A program made the translations under genes and the position numbers. The notes below the pieces were generated by a model, which saw only the letters and a program-made list of their open reading frames with translations, did no database searches and had not been told where the DNA came from. Shown in pieces: positions 51,493 to 60,517 of a stretch of DNA of 64,000 bases; the first letter of the stretch is position 1; every line of letters begins with the position of its first letter. Source of the DNA: Salipiger pentaromativorans (GTDB lineage: Bacteria; Pseudomonadota; Alphaproteobacteria; Rhodobacterales; Rhodobacteraceae); the NCBI RefSeq assembly GCF_024721115.1, contig NZ_JAMDHK010000009.1, forward strand, positions 1 to 64,000, in the 5' to 3' direction.

Positions 51493-52071
51493 TCACTGCC
51501 CCGCTGCGGTGCTGAGCCCCAGCGCCGTCCAGGCTTGTACGCCGCCCCGGTAGTATTTCAGTTTCCCGCCGGGATAACCCGCATCGAGCAGGCTGCGCAG
51601 CGCCTGCGGCGCGTCCGGCGAATCCGGCCCTCCGGCAAAGATCACAAGATCGAAGGCTTCCGAGAAATCGCCGCCGTGAACCCCCAGCGCCGCCAGCAGG
51701 TCGTCGCGATAGGGGTTGCCGGGCACAAGCGTCGCCGCCGGCACATTGACGGCGCCGGGAAGCGTGGCGGCGGCGAAACCGTCGGGCAGGCGTGCATCCA
51801 CCAGAAGGCCGGTGCCCTTGGCGGCGACGGCGTCGAGAAAGGCCAGCACCTCGAGCTCGCCGATGGTGGCGATCTCGGGCGCGGCCTGCATCGGCTGCAC
51901 GCAGGCGGGCGGGCAGGCCGCGCCCTCGCGGGTGATGCTGATTTCGGTGCCGTTGAGAAGGACGTGAAAGCCCGGGTCGTTGGCGGTGATGCGGCTTTGC
52001 TGGGACATTGCCGGGGCGGCGGCCAACACCGCGGCCAGCCCGAAACCGGTCAGGCGAACACCCTGCAACAT
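51493..52071 (-). CDS. Exported rhodanese-like protein lacking the catalytic cysteine
   Basis: 192 residues with a Sec signal peptide (cut near AMS-QQ, residue 23). The rhodanese-like domain has LLVDARLPDGFAAATLPGAVNVP and LKYYRGGVQAWTALGL, but at the active-site position where C is expected the sequence reads VIFAGGPDS. So sulfur transfer is unlikely and a binding role is inferred. A CPPAC pair may form a disulfide in the periplasm. The start at 52071 fits the signal peptide. LysM follows 31 bases downstream. Confidence 0.85.
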   Translation of the reverse strand: MLQGVRLTGFGLAAVLAAAPAMSQQSRITANDPGFHVLLNGTEISITREGAACPPACVQPMQAAPEIATIGELEVLAFLDAVAAKGTGLLVDARLPDGFAAATLPGAVNVPAATLVPGNPYRDDLLAALGVHGGDFSEAFDLVIFAGGPDSPDAPQALRSLLDAGYPGGKLKYYRGGVQAWTALGLSTAAGQ

Positions 52072-52208
52072 CTGCTTTTCCTCATTACACCGGAACCAAA
52101 GGCACAACCGGACGTCTTATTTGCCGCAAAATATAGGCGATTGGACGAGAATCAGTCAATATGCAGGGGCCTGCCCTAAGGGGGAATTCCCGTCCCGATT
52201 CAGCGGTT

Positions 52209-53483
52209 TCAGCCGTTTTCGCGCAGCACATGCCCGGCGAGGTAGAGCGACCCGCAGATCAGCACACGCGCCGCAGGAGCCTTTGCGACGATCTGCGCAA
52301 GCGCCTCCGCAACCGACGCGGCGGTGCCCGTGGACAGCCCGACCGAGGCCGCGATCCCTGCGGTTTCTTCGGCGGGCAGGGTATTTGCCTCGCCCGGGAT
52401 CGACACGGCGGTCAGGCTTTGCGCCCGTGCCGCGAGCGGCCGCAGGTAGCCGGTCACGTCCTTGGTGTTGAGCATGCCGCAGATCAGATGCGTGGGCCGG
52501 TCGGGCAGGGTTGCGAGATGTTTTGCCAGAGCTTCGCCCGCCGCCGGGTTGTGGCCGCCGTCGAGCCAGAGTTCGATGTCCGGGGCCATCTCCACCAGCG
52601 GCCCTTCGCGCAACCGCTGCATCCGGGCCGGCCATTCGGCGCGGGTCACGGCGGCCTCATACGCGGCCTCGCCGAGCCCCAGATGGCGCAGCGCCGCCAG
52701 CGCCGCGCCGGCGTTCTCGATCTGATGCGCGCCGGGCAGGTTGGGCAGCGGCAGATCCATCAGCCCGGTCTCGTCCTGAAACACCAGCCGGCCGCGCTCT
52801 TCCCAGGCGTGCCAGTGCTGGCCATGCGCCAGCAGCGGCGCCCCCAGCCGTGCCGCCCGCGCTTCGATCACCTCCATGGCCTCGTCGGGCTGCGGGCCGA
52901 CCACGCAGGGCACGCCGCGCTTGAGGATTCCGGCTTTTTCCCCGGCGATCTCCGCCAGGGTCTCGCCCAGGAACTGCTGGTGATCGAGCGAGATCGGCGT
53001 GATCACCGTCAGTGCCGGTTTTTCGAACACATTGGTGGCGTCGAGCCGCCCGCCAAGCCCGGTTTCCATCAGCGTCACATCCGCCGGGGTCCGCGCAAAG
53101 GCGAGGAAGGCGGCGCAGGTGGTGATCTCGAAATAGGTGATGCTCTCGCCGCCATTGGCGGTCCAGCATTCGTCCAGCACCGCGCTCAGCGCGTCTTCCG
53201 AGATCAGCTTGCCCGCCACCCGGATGCGCTCGTGAAACCGCGCCAGATGTGGCGAGGTATAGGCGTGCACGCTCTTGCCCGCGCCCTCGTAGCCGGCACG
53301 GATCATCGCCAGGGTCGAGCCCTTGCCATTGGTGCCGGCCGCATGGATCACCGGCGGCAGCGCGCGCTCGGGGTGGCCGAGCGCGTCGAGCAGCCGCCAG
53401 ACCCGATCCAGCGTCAGGTCGATGATCTTGGGATGGAGCGACATCATCCGTTGCAGGATGACGTCCGAGCCCTGCGCGCTCAT
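52209..53483 (-). CDS. folC: Bifunctional folylpolyglutamate synthase/dihydrofolate synthase
   Basis: 424 residues. The P-loop [10 protein letters not shown] near 46 and [16 protein letters not shown] near 75 are typical of Fol[18 protein letters not shown] near 136, [26 protein letters not shown] near 159 and [12 protein letters not shown] near 306 complete the Mur-ligase-like pattern. It adds glutamate to dihydropteroate and folates. Its ATG overlaps the accD stop, the accD-folC pairing being widespread. Confidence 0.96.
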   Translation of the reverse strand: MSAQGSDVILQRMMSLHPKIIDLTLDRVWRLLDALGHPERALPPVIHAAGTNGKGSTLAMIRAGYEGAGKSVHAYTSPHLARFHERIRVAGKLISEDALSAVLDECWTANGGESITYFEITTCAAFLAFARTPADVTLMETGLGGRLDATNVFEKPALTVITPISLDHQQFLGETLAEIAGEKAGILKRGVPCVVGPQPDEAMEVIEARAARLGAPLLAHGQHWHAWEERGRLVFQDETGLMDLPLPNLPGAHQIENAGAALAALRHLGLGEAAYEAAVTRAEWPARMQRLREGPLVEMAPDIELWLDGGHNPAAGEALAKHLATLPDRPTHLICGMLNTKDVTGYLRPLAARAQSLTAVSIPGEANTLPAEETAGIAASVGLSTGTAASVAEALAQIVAKAPAARVLICGSLYLAGHVLRENG

Positions 53484-54385
53484 TCCTTCGCCGGCGCCTC
53501 TTCGGCGGGCGGGGGCAGGTCGCCGGCCACGGCAGGCGGCAGACCCATCAGCATCCGGGTGATGGTGATCAGCTCGTCTCGCATCTGGCGGCGGTCGGTC
53601 ACGCGGTCGAGCATGCCGTGCTCCAGCAGATATTCGGCGCGCTGGAAGCCCTCGGGCAGTTTTTCGCGGATCGTCTGTTCGATCACGCGGGGCCCGGCAA
53701 AGCAGATCAGCGCATTGGGCTCGGCGATCTGCACGTCGCCCAGCATGGCATAAGAGGCGGTGACCCCGCCGGTGGTCGGGTGGGTCAGCACGACGATATA
53801 GGGCAGCCCGGCCTCGCGCAGCATCTGCACGGCGACGGTGGTGCGCGGCATCTGCATCAGCGACAGGATGCCCTCCTGCATGCGCGCGCCGCCGGCGGCC
53901 GAGAACAGGATCAGCGGGCGCTTGAGCTTTCGTGCCTCTTCCGCCGCCTTGATGATGGCGTTGCCCACATACATCCCCATGGAGCCGCCCATGAAGGAGA
54001 AATCCTGCGCCGCGCAGACCACCGGGGTACGGCCGATCTCGCCGGTGGCGACGAGCATCGCCTCTTTCTCGCCGGTGGATTTCTGCGCCGCCTTCATGCG
54101 GTCGGGATATTTCTTCTGGTCGCGGAACTGGAGCGGATCGGCCAGCGGTTCGGGCACCTTGAGCTCTGCGAACACGCCGCCGTCGAACAGCGACTCGAAC
54201 CGCGCGCGCGGCGAGATGTTCATGTGGTGGCCGCAGCTGGTGCAGACGCCCAGGTTGTCCGTCACCTCGCGGTGGAACAGCATGGTTCCGCAGCTATCGC
54301 ATTTCGTCCACAGGTTCTCCGGCATCTCGCGGCGCGAGAAGATCGAGTTGATCCGGGGGCGGACGTAATTTGTGATCCAGTTCAT
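53480..54385 (-). CDS. accD: Acetyl-CoA carboxylase carboxyltransferase subunit beta
   Basis: 301 residues. The zinc finger cysteines are C29, C32, C48 and C51. The carboxyltransferase core has [13 protein letters not shown] near 138, [38 protein letters not shown] and [32 protein letters not shown]. It forms the carboxyltransferase with AccA, making malonyl-CoA. The start at 54385 matches the family N terminus ([10 protein letters not shown]); the upstream open frame is not coding in this phase. Confidence 0.97.
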   Translation of the reverse strand: MNWITNYVRPRINSIFSRREMPENLWTKCDSCGTMLFHREVTDNLGVCTSCGHHMNISPRARFESLFDGGVFAELKVPEPLADPLQFRDQKKYPDRMKAAQKSTGEKEAMLVATGEIGRTPVVCAAQDFSFMGGSMGMYVGNAIIKAAEEARKLKRPLILFSAAGGARMQEGILSLMQMPRTTVAVQMLREAGLPYIVVLTHPTTGGVTASYAMLGDVQIAEPNALICFAGPRVIEQTIREKLPEGFQRAEYLLEHGMLDRVTDRRQMRDELITITRMLMGLPPAVAGDLPPPAEEAPAKE

Positions 54386-54456
54386 GGCTTGCGCCCTTCG
54401 CGGCTCCGTGGTTGCGGCTGACTTATGCCCGGTTGCGACGAAATGCAATCGCGGGC

Positions 54457-55344
54457 TCAGACCCGCAGGACGATGCGCGCCGTGAGCCAGCTCAGGAAGA
54501 CCGAGATCAGATCGAGCGGCAGCAGCGCGCGCACCGCCGCCTCGTCGGCGGGATCGAAGGGCAGCAGGAACAGCGCCAGCCCCGACATGAGCCCCTGCGG
54601 CGAGACGATGGCGATGGCCGCGAGGTTGTTGAGCAGATGCAGCGCGATCGCCGGGCCCAGCGTGCCCGCCCGCGCGGTCAGATCCGCGGCGGAGAGCCCG
54701 AAGGCGAAGGCCCAGAGCACCACCAGCCCGGCATTGCCGCCATAGACGCCTGGTGCCCAGTGCCCCAGCGCGAAAAGCGCCGAAGGGGCGATGAGCCAGA
54801 CCGCCGGATGGTGCAGCCGCGCGGCGAGCTGCGATTGTAGATAGCCGCGGAACAGCAGCTCCTCGCTGCCGGTCTGGATCAGCAGCGCGGTCAGCGTCAG
54901 CGGCAGCAGCGTCAGCCAGCGCTCGGGGGCGAGCCCGGGCACCAGGGTTTCCGCCTGCGTCCAGGGCGGCAGCGCGGCGATCACGATATAAAGTACCGCA
55001 ACCGCGGCGGCGACGCGCAGGAACTGCCGCAACGCAAGGGGCAGCGGGCCGAACAGGCTTGCCGGCGCGCGCCGGTGCAGCGTCTGCGCCGCGACCAGCG
55101 CGCCGATGCCCATGGTTCCGGCGTTGAACAGCAGCGCCAGCAGCCCCACCGGCGTTTCGCCCCGCTCCATCTGTGCGATCAGCGCCCAGTAGCTCTCGCG
55201 CGGCAGGACGAGGGCCGCCATCGCGATCACTCCCTGCCCAAGCCCGTAGGTCACCAGCATCGCCAGGATCAGCCCGAGCGCCAGACGCCAGAGCTCGGCG
55301 CCCCGGGCGGGCCGGGTCATCAGGTCGAAGGCGCGGTAAGACAT
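54457..55344 (-). CDS. CPBP family intramembrane glutamic endopeptidase
   Basis: 295 residues, about eight membrane helices. [10 protein letters not shown] near 165 is the EExxxR motif, and LFALGHW (about 200) and HLLNNLAAI (about 245) hold the other catalytic residues of the CPBP/Abi family. Substrate unknown; family members process prenylated or bacteriocin-related proteins. The ATG at 55344 has GGGAG upstream. It stands upstream of accD but 71 bases away, so its link to accD-folC is uncertain. Confidence 0.9.
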   Translation of the reverse strand: MSYRAFDLMTRPARGAELWRLALGLILAMLVTYGLGQGVIAMAALVLPRESYWALIAQMERGETPVGLLALLFNAGTMGIGALVAAQTLHRRAPASLFGPLPLALRQFLRVAAAVAVLYIVIAALPPWTQAETLVPGLAPERWLTLLPLTLTALLIQTGSEELLFRGYLQSQLAARLHHPAVWLIAPSALFALGHWAPGVYGGNAGLVVLWAFAFGLSAADLTARAGTLGPAIALHLLNNLAAIAIVSPQGLMSGLALFLLPFDPADEAAVRALLPLDLISVFLSWLTARIVLRV

Positions 55345-55584
55345 CTGGGCGCTCCCCGAAGTCGCGGCGGGACGGGGCGGTGAAACCCCGGGCGGATGAT
55401 GGGCACTTAGGGAATGGCGCCCTGTCCCGCAAGGTGTCCCTCTGCCCCGCCCGGCGGCTCTCACGCGCCTTCCGGGTCGCTCCCGCGTTCCGGCCAGACG
55501 CCAGGCGGGCAATAAATTCTTGTTTCACTGCAAGCGCTTCGCTATTCCGAAGATGTTGGGGAACGGGTGCAGGGGCTGCGAGCG

Positions 55585-56340
55585 ATGAGGCGGAAGACGG
55601 GTCTGGCCGGGGTGATCGCGGTGTTCGGGCTGGCCGGGTGCCTGCAGACCGCGCCAGATACTGCCCCTCCGGACGAGGCCGCCGAGAACGGCGGCGGGCT
55701 TTTTGGCGGGCTCTTCGCGGCGGGCGGCGAACCGCCCGAGCCGCAGCGCCCCACACCGCTTGCGCGCGCCGATCTTGTGCGTGGCGATGTGGTGGTGGCG
55801 GGGCCCGAGGGCTATTGCGTCGATCCGGTGACGCTGGCACGGCGCGCCGGGCGGGATTTCGCGGTGATCGCCTCGTGCAACATCCTGTCGGGTGGCAAGG
55901 CGGGCATGTTCGTCGAACCGATGATCATGACCGTCACGGTGGGCGGCATCGACAGCGCGGCGGCCCTTCCGGCCCCCTCGGCGCTGGCGCTTCAGGCCGG
56001 GCAGGAGCTGATCGGCGGCAGCACCCGCGATGGGCTTGTCGCCGCGCAGCTTGCGGGCGGCGGCACCGAGGTGCTCGAGGATGGCGATCCGCGCTACTGG
56101 CGGGGCGCTTTTCTGCACAACGGGCGGATGATCGGCCTGGCGCTCTACGCGCCGCGCGGCAGCTTCCTGGCCGGTGCCGATGGCCGCGAGATGCTGCGCG
56201 CGGTGCAGACCCGCATTCTCCGTCTCAGCCCCGAGGCCGCGCCGCCGCGCCCGGAGGATGAGCAAACCGCGCCGCCTCCGGCCGCCGCTGCGGGAGACGG
56301 GCTGTTTGGACGTTTATTCGGCGCAAAGGATTTGCGATAA
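55585..56340 (+). CDS. Hypothetical lipoprotein
   Basis: 251 residues. The N terminus [19 protein letters not shown] is a lipoprotein signal with lipobox LAGC. Low-complexity G/F and P/E stretches follow, then a conserved-looking core ([42 protein letters not shown]). I do not recognise the family. A GTG at 55567 would add six residues. It is followed at 69 bases by the DUF6478 gene and probably belongs to the same unit. Confidence 0.72.
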   Translation: MRRKTGLAGVIAVFGLAGCLQTAPDTAPPDEAAENGGGLFGGLFAAGGEPPEPQRPTPLARADLVRGDVVVAGPEGYCVDPVTLARRAGRDFAVIASCNILSGGKAGMFVEPMIMTVTVGGIDSAAALPAPSALALQAGQELIGGSTRDGLVAAQLAGGGTEVLEDGDPRYWRGAFLHNGRMIGLALYAPRGSFLAGADGREMLRAVQTRILRLSPEAAPPRPEDEQTAPPPAAAAGDGLFGRLFGAKDLR

Positions 56341-56409
56341 CATTGGCAAAGACGGTCACCGGCGCAACGGCCGGGCCCAAGGACCGGCGACAGACCACGG
56401 GCGGAGCGA

Positions 56410-57183
56410 ATGGCAGGCATCGGCAAGGGATGGATGGACCGCGTGTTCTCGGCGGCGATGCTGCGCCGCTGGAGCGTGGCGGCGCGCGACGCCGAAACCG
56501 CCGACCTGCGCCTGCTGCGCCGGCAGCGCGCCGCGGCGCGGCGGTTGAAGCAGCGCATCGACAAGCTGATCTTCATCGCCGATGGCCGTCTCGCCCTGCC
56601 GGTGGTCGGCAATCAGAGCTTTCCGCATCCGCCGGATGCCGACTGGACCTGGCGCCCCGAACCCTGGTGCGGCCCGTTGCCGGTCGCCGGCCTTGCCTCG
56701 GTGCCGTCGAAATCCATGCTGGGCAGCGACATCACCCTGTTCCACGATTGCGCCCAATCCGAGATCACGCTGCGCCAGATCCGCAATACGCGCGAAGCCG
56801 ATCTCGCCGCCTACGGGCTGCGCCTCGACGTGCTGAAATTCGACGGATCCTATCTGTCGCTGGCCGTCGACCTGCCGCCGGAGGCGGGCGAGGGCCTCAA
56901 GCGCAAGCATCTGATCCGGGTGGATAGCATTGTCGAGATGGAGAAACCCATCGAGATCTTTGCGCGGCTCAATATCAAATACGGGCCCAATACCGAACAG
57001 ATCGTGCGCGAGCTGCCGCTGCACGAAGACGAGATCCGGGTCGAATTCGATCTTGCCTATACCAAGCTCAACGAAAAGCGGATCGAGCGGATCTGGCTCG
57101 ATCTGATCTTCGAGGGGCCGGAGATGAACGAGGTGATCCTGCGGGATCTGACCTTCAGCCGCCGCCCCCGGGCCGAGCTGTAA
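56410..57183 (+). CDS. DUF6478 family protein
   Basis: 257 residues. The N terminus is basic and helical, with LRLLRRQRAAARRLKQRIDKLIFIADGRLALP near 36; the middle holds PDADWTWRPEPWCGPL and GSDITLFHDC, which recur in proteins labelled DUF6478 in Rhodobacteraceae. Beta-rich C-terminal half. No signal peptide. Function unknown. It runs with the small gene at 57199. Confidence 0.75.
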   Translation: MAGIGKGWMDRVFSAAMLRRWSVAARDAETADLRLLRRQRAAARRLKQRIDKLIFIADGRLALPVVGNQSFPHPPDADWTWRPEPWCGPLPVAGLASVPSKSMLGSDITLFHDCAQSEITLRQIRNTREADLAAYGLRLDVLKFDGSYLSLAVDLPPEAGEGLKRKHLIRVDSIVEMEKPIEIFARLNIKYGPNTEQIVRELPLHEDEIRVEFDLAYTKLNEKRIERIWLDLIFEGPEMNEVILRDLTFSRRPRAEL

Positions 57184-57198
57184 CGGAGACGAGATGCC

Positions 57199-57576
57199 AT
57201 GAGCGCCTATTCGCTGACCAAGACACGTTTTCGGGAAGGCATCTGGGAGGGGCTTCTGGCGGCCGAGGAGAAAGGCGCGCCGCCACCCGAGATTGTCGTC
57301 ACGCTGAACGACATTCCGGTGCGCGGGGTTACCGTCGTGCAGGCCGGGGCCGAGGGGCGCTGGGCGGTCGAAGTGCCGGTGCCTGTCGAGGCGCTGGGCG
57401 ACGGGGTGCAGACCTTTCTCATCTCCGATGCGGCAACGGACGAGAAACTCGAGAGCTTCGCGCTGATCGCGGGCGACGCGCTGGGCGATGACATCCGCGC
57501 CGAGATGTCGCTGTTGCGGGCCGAGCTGGACATGCTCAAGCGGGCTTTCCGCCGGCACTGCCTGGAGACGATGTAA
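57199..57576 (+). CDS. Hypothetical protein with C-terminal coiled coil
   Basis: 125 residues. A central beta-sandwich-like segment (EIVVTLNDIPVRGVTVVQAG to VQTFLISDAATDEKLESFALIAGD) and a short helical C terminus (RAEMSLLRAELDMLKRAFRRH) that could dimerise. GGAGACGAG precedes the ATG and it is 15 bases after the DUF6478 stop, so they are co-transcribed. No known family. Confidence 0.7.
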   Translation: MSAYSLTKTRFREGIWEGLLAAEEKGAPPPEIVVTLNDIPVRGVTVVQAGAEGRWAVEVPVPVEALGDGVQTFLISDAATDEKLESFALIAGDALGDDIRAEMSLLRAELDMLKRAFRRHCLETM

Positions 57577-57675
57577 CCCGGGCCAGCCCTTGGGCATGGC
57601 GGGTTTGCGGCGCCGGGCGATTGCGCTTGCCGGCGTCACGGTCCAGTGTGGCGCGGTTGTCAGTCCGGAGCCATC

Positions 57676-58587
57676 ATGACCCCTTTGCGCGGCATTGCGC
57701 TGAAGCTCACCTCTGTCGTTCTTTTCGTGATCATGTCGGCGCTGATCAAGGCCGCCTCCGACGTGCCGACCGGCGAGGCCGTGTTCTTCCGCTCGTTCTT
57801 TGCGCTGCCGGTGATCGTGATCTGGCTGCTCTGGCGCGGCGATCTCGCCACCGGGCTGCGGGTGCATCGGCCGGGCATGCATTTCCTGCGCGGCATCGTC
57901 GGCGTCTCGGCCATGGGGTGCAACTTTGCCGCGCTGGTGCTTCTGCCGCTGCCGGAGGTGACGGCGCTGGGCTATGCCGCCCCGCTGCTGACGGTGATCT
58001 TCGCCGCGATCCTGCTGGGCGAGAAGGTGCGGCTTTTCCGGATCTCGGCCGTGGGCACCGGGCTTCTGGGGGTGGGGCTGGTGATGTGGCCGCTGCTCAC
58101 CGTGTCCGAGGTCAGCGACACGGTGCTGCTGGGGATCGGCTTTGTCATGGCCTCGGCGGTATTGCGCGCGCTGGTGCAGATCCATATCCGCCGCATGGTG
58201 AAGACCGAGCAGACCTCGGCCATCGTGTTCTATTTCTCGCTGACGGCGACGGTGCTCTCGCTGCTGACGCTGCCCTTCGGCTGGGTGCTGCCCTCGCCCC
58301 GGGACGCGGCGTTTCTGATCGCGGCGGGGCTGATCGGCGGTGTCGCGCAGATCTGTCTGACCTCGGGGTATCGCGGTGCCGAAGCCGCGCTTCTGGCGCC
58401 CTTCGACTATGCCTCGATCCTGTTCGCGATCCTGATCGGCTATGTGGCCTTTTCCGAGGTTCCCACACCGATGATGCTGCTGGGCTCGGGCGTCGTGGTG
58501 GCCTCGGGTGTCGCGATCATCCTGCGCGAACGCTATCTGGGGCTGAAGCGGTTCCGCGCCCGCCCCGGCATGACGCCGCAGGGCTGA
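57676..58587 (+). CDS. DMT family transporter (EamA)
   Basis: 303 residues with ten predicted membrane helices, arranged as two EamA repeats (about 5-140 and 150-290). FFRSFFALPVIVIWLLW and PLPEVTALGYAAPLLTVIFAAILLGEKV are typical. Likely exports an amino acid or small metabolite. GGAG lies eight bases before the ATG at 57676. Confidence 0.93.
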   Translation: MTPLRGIALKLTSVVLFVIMSALIKAASDVPTGEAVFFRSFFALPVIVIWLLWRGDLATGLRVHRPGMHFLRGIVGVSAMGCNFAALVLLPLPEVTALGYAAPLLTVIFAAILLGEKVRLFRISAVGTGLLGVGLVMWPLLTVSEVSDTVLLGIGFVMASAVLRALVQIHIRRMVKTEQTSAIVFYFSLTATVLSLLTLPFGWVLPSPRDAAFLIAAGLIGGVAQICLTSGYRGAEAALLAPFDYASILFAILIGYVAFSEVPTPMMLLGSGVVVASGVAIILRERYLGLKRFRARPGMTPQG

Positions 58588-58599
58588 GCGCGGCGCCGT

Positions 58600-59097
58600 T
58601 CAGGCCGACACGGTCGCCGGTGCGGCCGAGGCGAGTTCCAGCCCGTCGGCATAAAGGATATGCGGCGCGTCGAACTGCAATTCCAGCAGCTCGACCTCGC
58701 GGGTGCCGATCACGCGGATGAATTCGCCGTCGGCCAGCCGTTCTGCCGGGACCAGCGCCCGGGAGGCCCCGAACAGGGCCTTGGCGCGCCAGTCGCGAAC
58801 CAGAATTTCCTGTCCTGCCGGCACGATCGCATCGGAGTCCGGCCGGGCGCTGCCCAGCGTGCCGGCGCGGATCGCCACCAGTTTGGCCTGCGCCTTGCGG
58901 CGGCGGATGCCCCGCAAGACGGCGGTGCCGCTGTCGCGGGTGATCACACGATCGCCGGGCGAGAGATATTCCACCGGCAAGGCGCCATCGAGCGTGAGCA
59001 CCACCGTGCCCGCGACAAGCGCATTCAGAGAGTCGGATGACTCGACATGGCGCGCGGGAAGAGTCCCGTCATCGCGCCGGACCGTTTTCGGTTCCAT
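58600..59097 (-). CDS. Hint domain-containing protein
   Basis: 165 residues. LVAGTVVLTLDGALPVEYLSPGDRVITRDSGTAVLRGIRRR near 27 is the start of a bacterial Hint (Hedgehog/intein-like) domain, with the catalytic cysteine position replaced (VAGT). It ends with DAPHILYADGLELASA. Such stand-alone Hint proteins are frequent in Rhodobacteraceae, often near RTX proteins. I chose the ATG at 59097; the frame runs on upstream across the tRNA but that part is antisense to the tRNA. Confidence 0.85.
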   Translation of the reverse strand: MEPKTVRRDDGTLPARHVESSDSLNALVAGTVVLTLDGALPVEYLSPGDRVITRDSGTAVLRGIRRRKAQAKLVAIRAGTLGSARPDSDAIVPAGQEILVRDWRAKALFGASRALVPAERLADGEFIRVIGTREVELLELQFDAPHILYADGLELASAAPATVSA

Positions 59098-59233
59098 GGG
59101 CGCCGTCCTGTTTGTTCTGCCTCGTTTATTATCTCCCACTGTACGGCAAGATTCGGTAAATGTCGCGCCATTTCTGGGCGGTATTTTCCGCTCGCCTTGG
59201 CCGCCCCGCTTTGCTAGGACATCGCGGCATTCA

Positions 59234-59318
59234 GCGGGTGTGGCGAAATTGGTAGACGCACCAGATTTAGGTTCTGGCGCCGCAAGGCGTGGGGGTTCAA
59301 GTCCCTCCACCCGCACCA
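59234..59318 (+). tRNA. tRNA-Leu (anticodon UAG)
   Basis: Acceptor GCGGGTG pairs with CACCCGC. The anticodon stem CCAGA/TCTGG encloses loop TTTAGGT, anticodon TAG. The variable arm (GCGCCGCAAGGCGT) is long, as in class II tRNAs. GGTTCAAGTCC is the T-loop. CCA is encoded at 59316-59318. Confidence 0.97.
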
Positions 59319-60145
59319 ACGTTCATCGCGCGATTGCGCGAAGGGCCACTTGAGGCCGGTTTCGGACCGCCAGTCATCCCCTCATCGCACCGGAGACGCG
59401 AACCGGATAAACGGCACAATCGCCATGCGTGTGCTGTCCGGCAGGGCTGAACGCAGCGCAACGGTTCGGACCCATCGTGAGCGGCGACGGGCAGCGGCAC
59501 GGTCGGCGGGTTTTCCTGGGAGGCTGGTCGGGCGTCGGGCGTTGGCGATGTGGATGCGTCGGTGACGCTGGATCTGGCGGCGGACGGTGTTGTGGCGATG
59601 CTGTCGAGCTTCGGCGGCGCGGATCCGGCCTGGGCGCGGGGATCGGGGTTGAGCGGCACGACGTTCGAGGTCTACGCGCAGGAGGATATCAGCCTCGACG
59701 CCGAGATTGGCCATGGGGCCGAGACTGTCGTTTACTTTGCTTTCGACGGCTCCGGCGTGGTCTATGGCTACGACGCAAGCCTGTTTGTCTGACGAAGGTT
59801 GCGGTGAGCCGATGCCGACAGGTCCGAGTGAGGGTGTCCTTCGTCTGGGCGCAGGACTACGCTCTGAGCGGCTTGATCCAATCCAGCCTTCGGCGTGGAA
59901 TGCGCGTTTGCCGGTCCTCGAGCAGCCGGATTCGCGGGCATGCCGGGCCTGTGGGGGTGTTTCCGGCTCAGTCTTGAACAACGCTCCAACCGCGCGACGC
60001 AGCCGGGCGATGACATCGGATTTCGGATAGGCCCGTTCGGCTGCCCGAGGCCCGTCGGTGACGGCGCTGCTCAGAATCGCCGCGGCGGGGCGTTTCCGAC
60101 CATCAAACCCTTGATTTGCGCGCACAACGAGCGCAGCTTGAGAGC
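59319..60145. other. Gene-poor stretch after tRNA-Leu with possible gene remnants
   Basis: About 826 bases with no intact recognisable gene. One frame on plus (59481-59792) encodes plausible protein sequence but is cut off at its 5' side by stops. On minus, 60050-59930 gives a protein-like segment (SDVIARLRRAVGALFKTEP) without a start or continuation. The pattern is that of decayed genes next to a tRNA. Confidence 0.5.
59481..59792 (+). pseudogene. Possible 5'-truncated coding remnant
   Basis: An open stretch of about 103 codons beginning just after a TGA at 59478. It reads as real protein: ATGSGTVGGFSWEAG, then VTLDLAADGVVAMLSSFGGAD, then FEVYAQEDISLDAEIGHG and a normal stop. No start with a ribosome-binding site; a GTG at 59550 would give 80 residues. 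The absence of a 5' part suggests the end of a lost gene. A short genuine gene is the alternative. Confidence 0.4.
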
Positions 60146-60487
60146 ATGAACAGCCTTACACCTTTTCCGGGGGGCGGGCGCGGGGCCGAGGTCGTTGCGT
60201 TCCACCGGACGGAGCTGAATGTCATCCTGTCTCTTTACGGCCGCATGGTGGCGGCCGGCGAATGGCGCGATTACGGCATCTCCTCGCTTCGGGATATGGC
60301 GGTGTTTTCCGTGTTCCGGCGCACCGCAGAAAATCCGCTCTACCGCATCGAGAAGCGCCCCAAGCTGCGCAACCGGCAGGGGGAATATGCGGTCATCGGC
60401 ATGGACGGGCAGGTGCTGAAACGCGGGCACGATCTGCGCACGGTGTTGCGCGTGCTCGAACGCAAGCTGATCCGCCCGGTGGAGTGA
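60146..60487 (+). CDS. DUF2794 domain-containing protein
   Basis: 113 residues. VVAFHRTELNVILSLYGRMVAAGEWRDYGI near 18 and AVFSVFRRTAENPLYRIEKRPKLRNRQGEYAV near 55 are the family's conserved blocks. Function unknown, restricted to alphaproteobacteria as far as I know. Start at 60146; an upstream in-frame ATG at 60116 has no support. Confidence 0.93.
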   Translation: MNSLTPFPGGGRGAEVVAFHRTELNVILSLYGRMVAAGEWRDYGISSLRDMAVFSVFRRTAENPLYRIEKRPKLRNRQGEYAVIGMDGQVLKRGHDLRTVLRVLERKLIRPVE

Positions 60488-60517
60488 CCGGAGGGGCGCC
60501 GCGCCGCAGGCGGGGGC

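Noticed and set aside
54386-55840. N-terminal extension of accD
   Set aside because: It runs antisense-in-phase across the CPBP gene on the same strand but in another frame; AccD begins at [10 protein letters not shown].
59098-59319. N-terminal extension of the Hint protein across the tRNA gene
   Set aside because: The extra residues (RVEGLEPPRLAAPEPKSGA) are the well-known artefact of translating a tRNA-Leu antisense strand.
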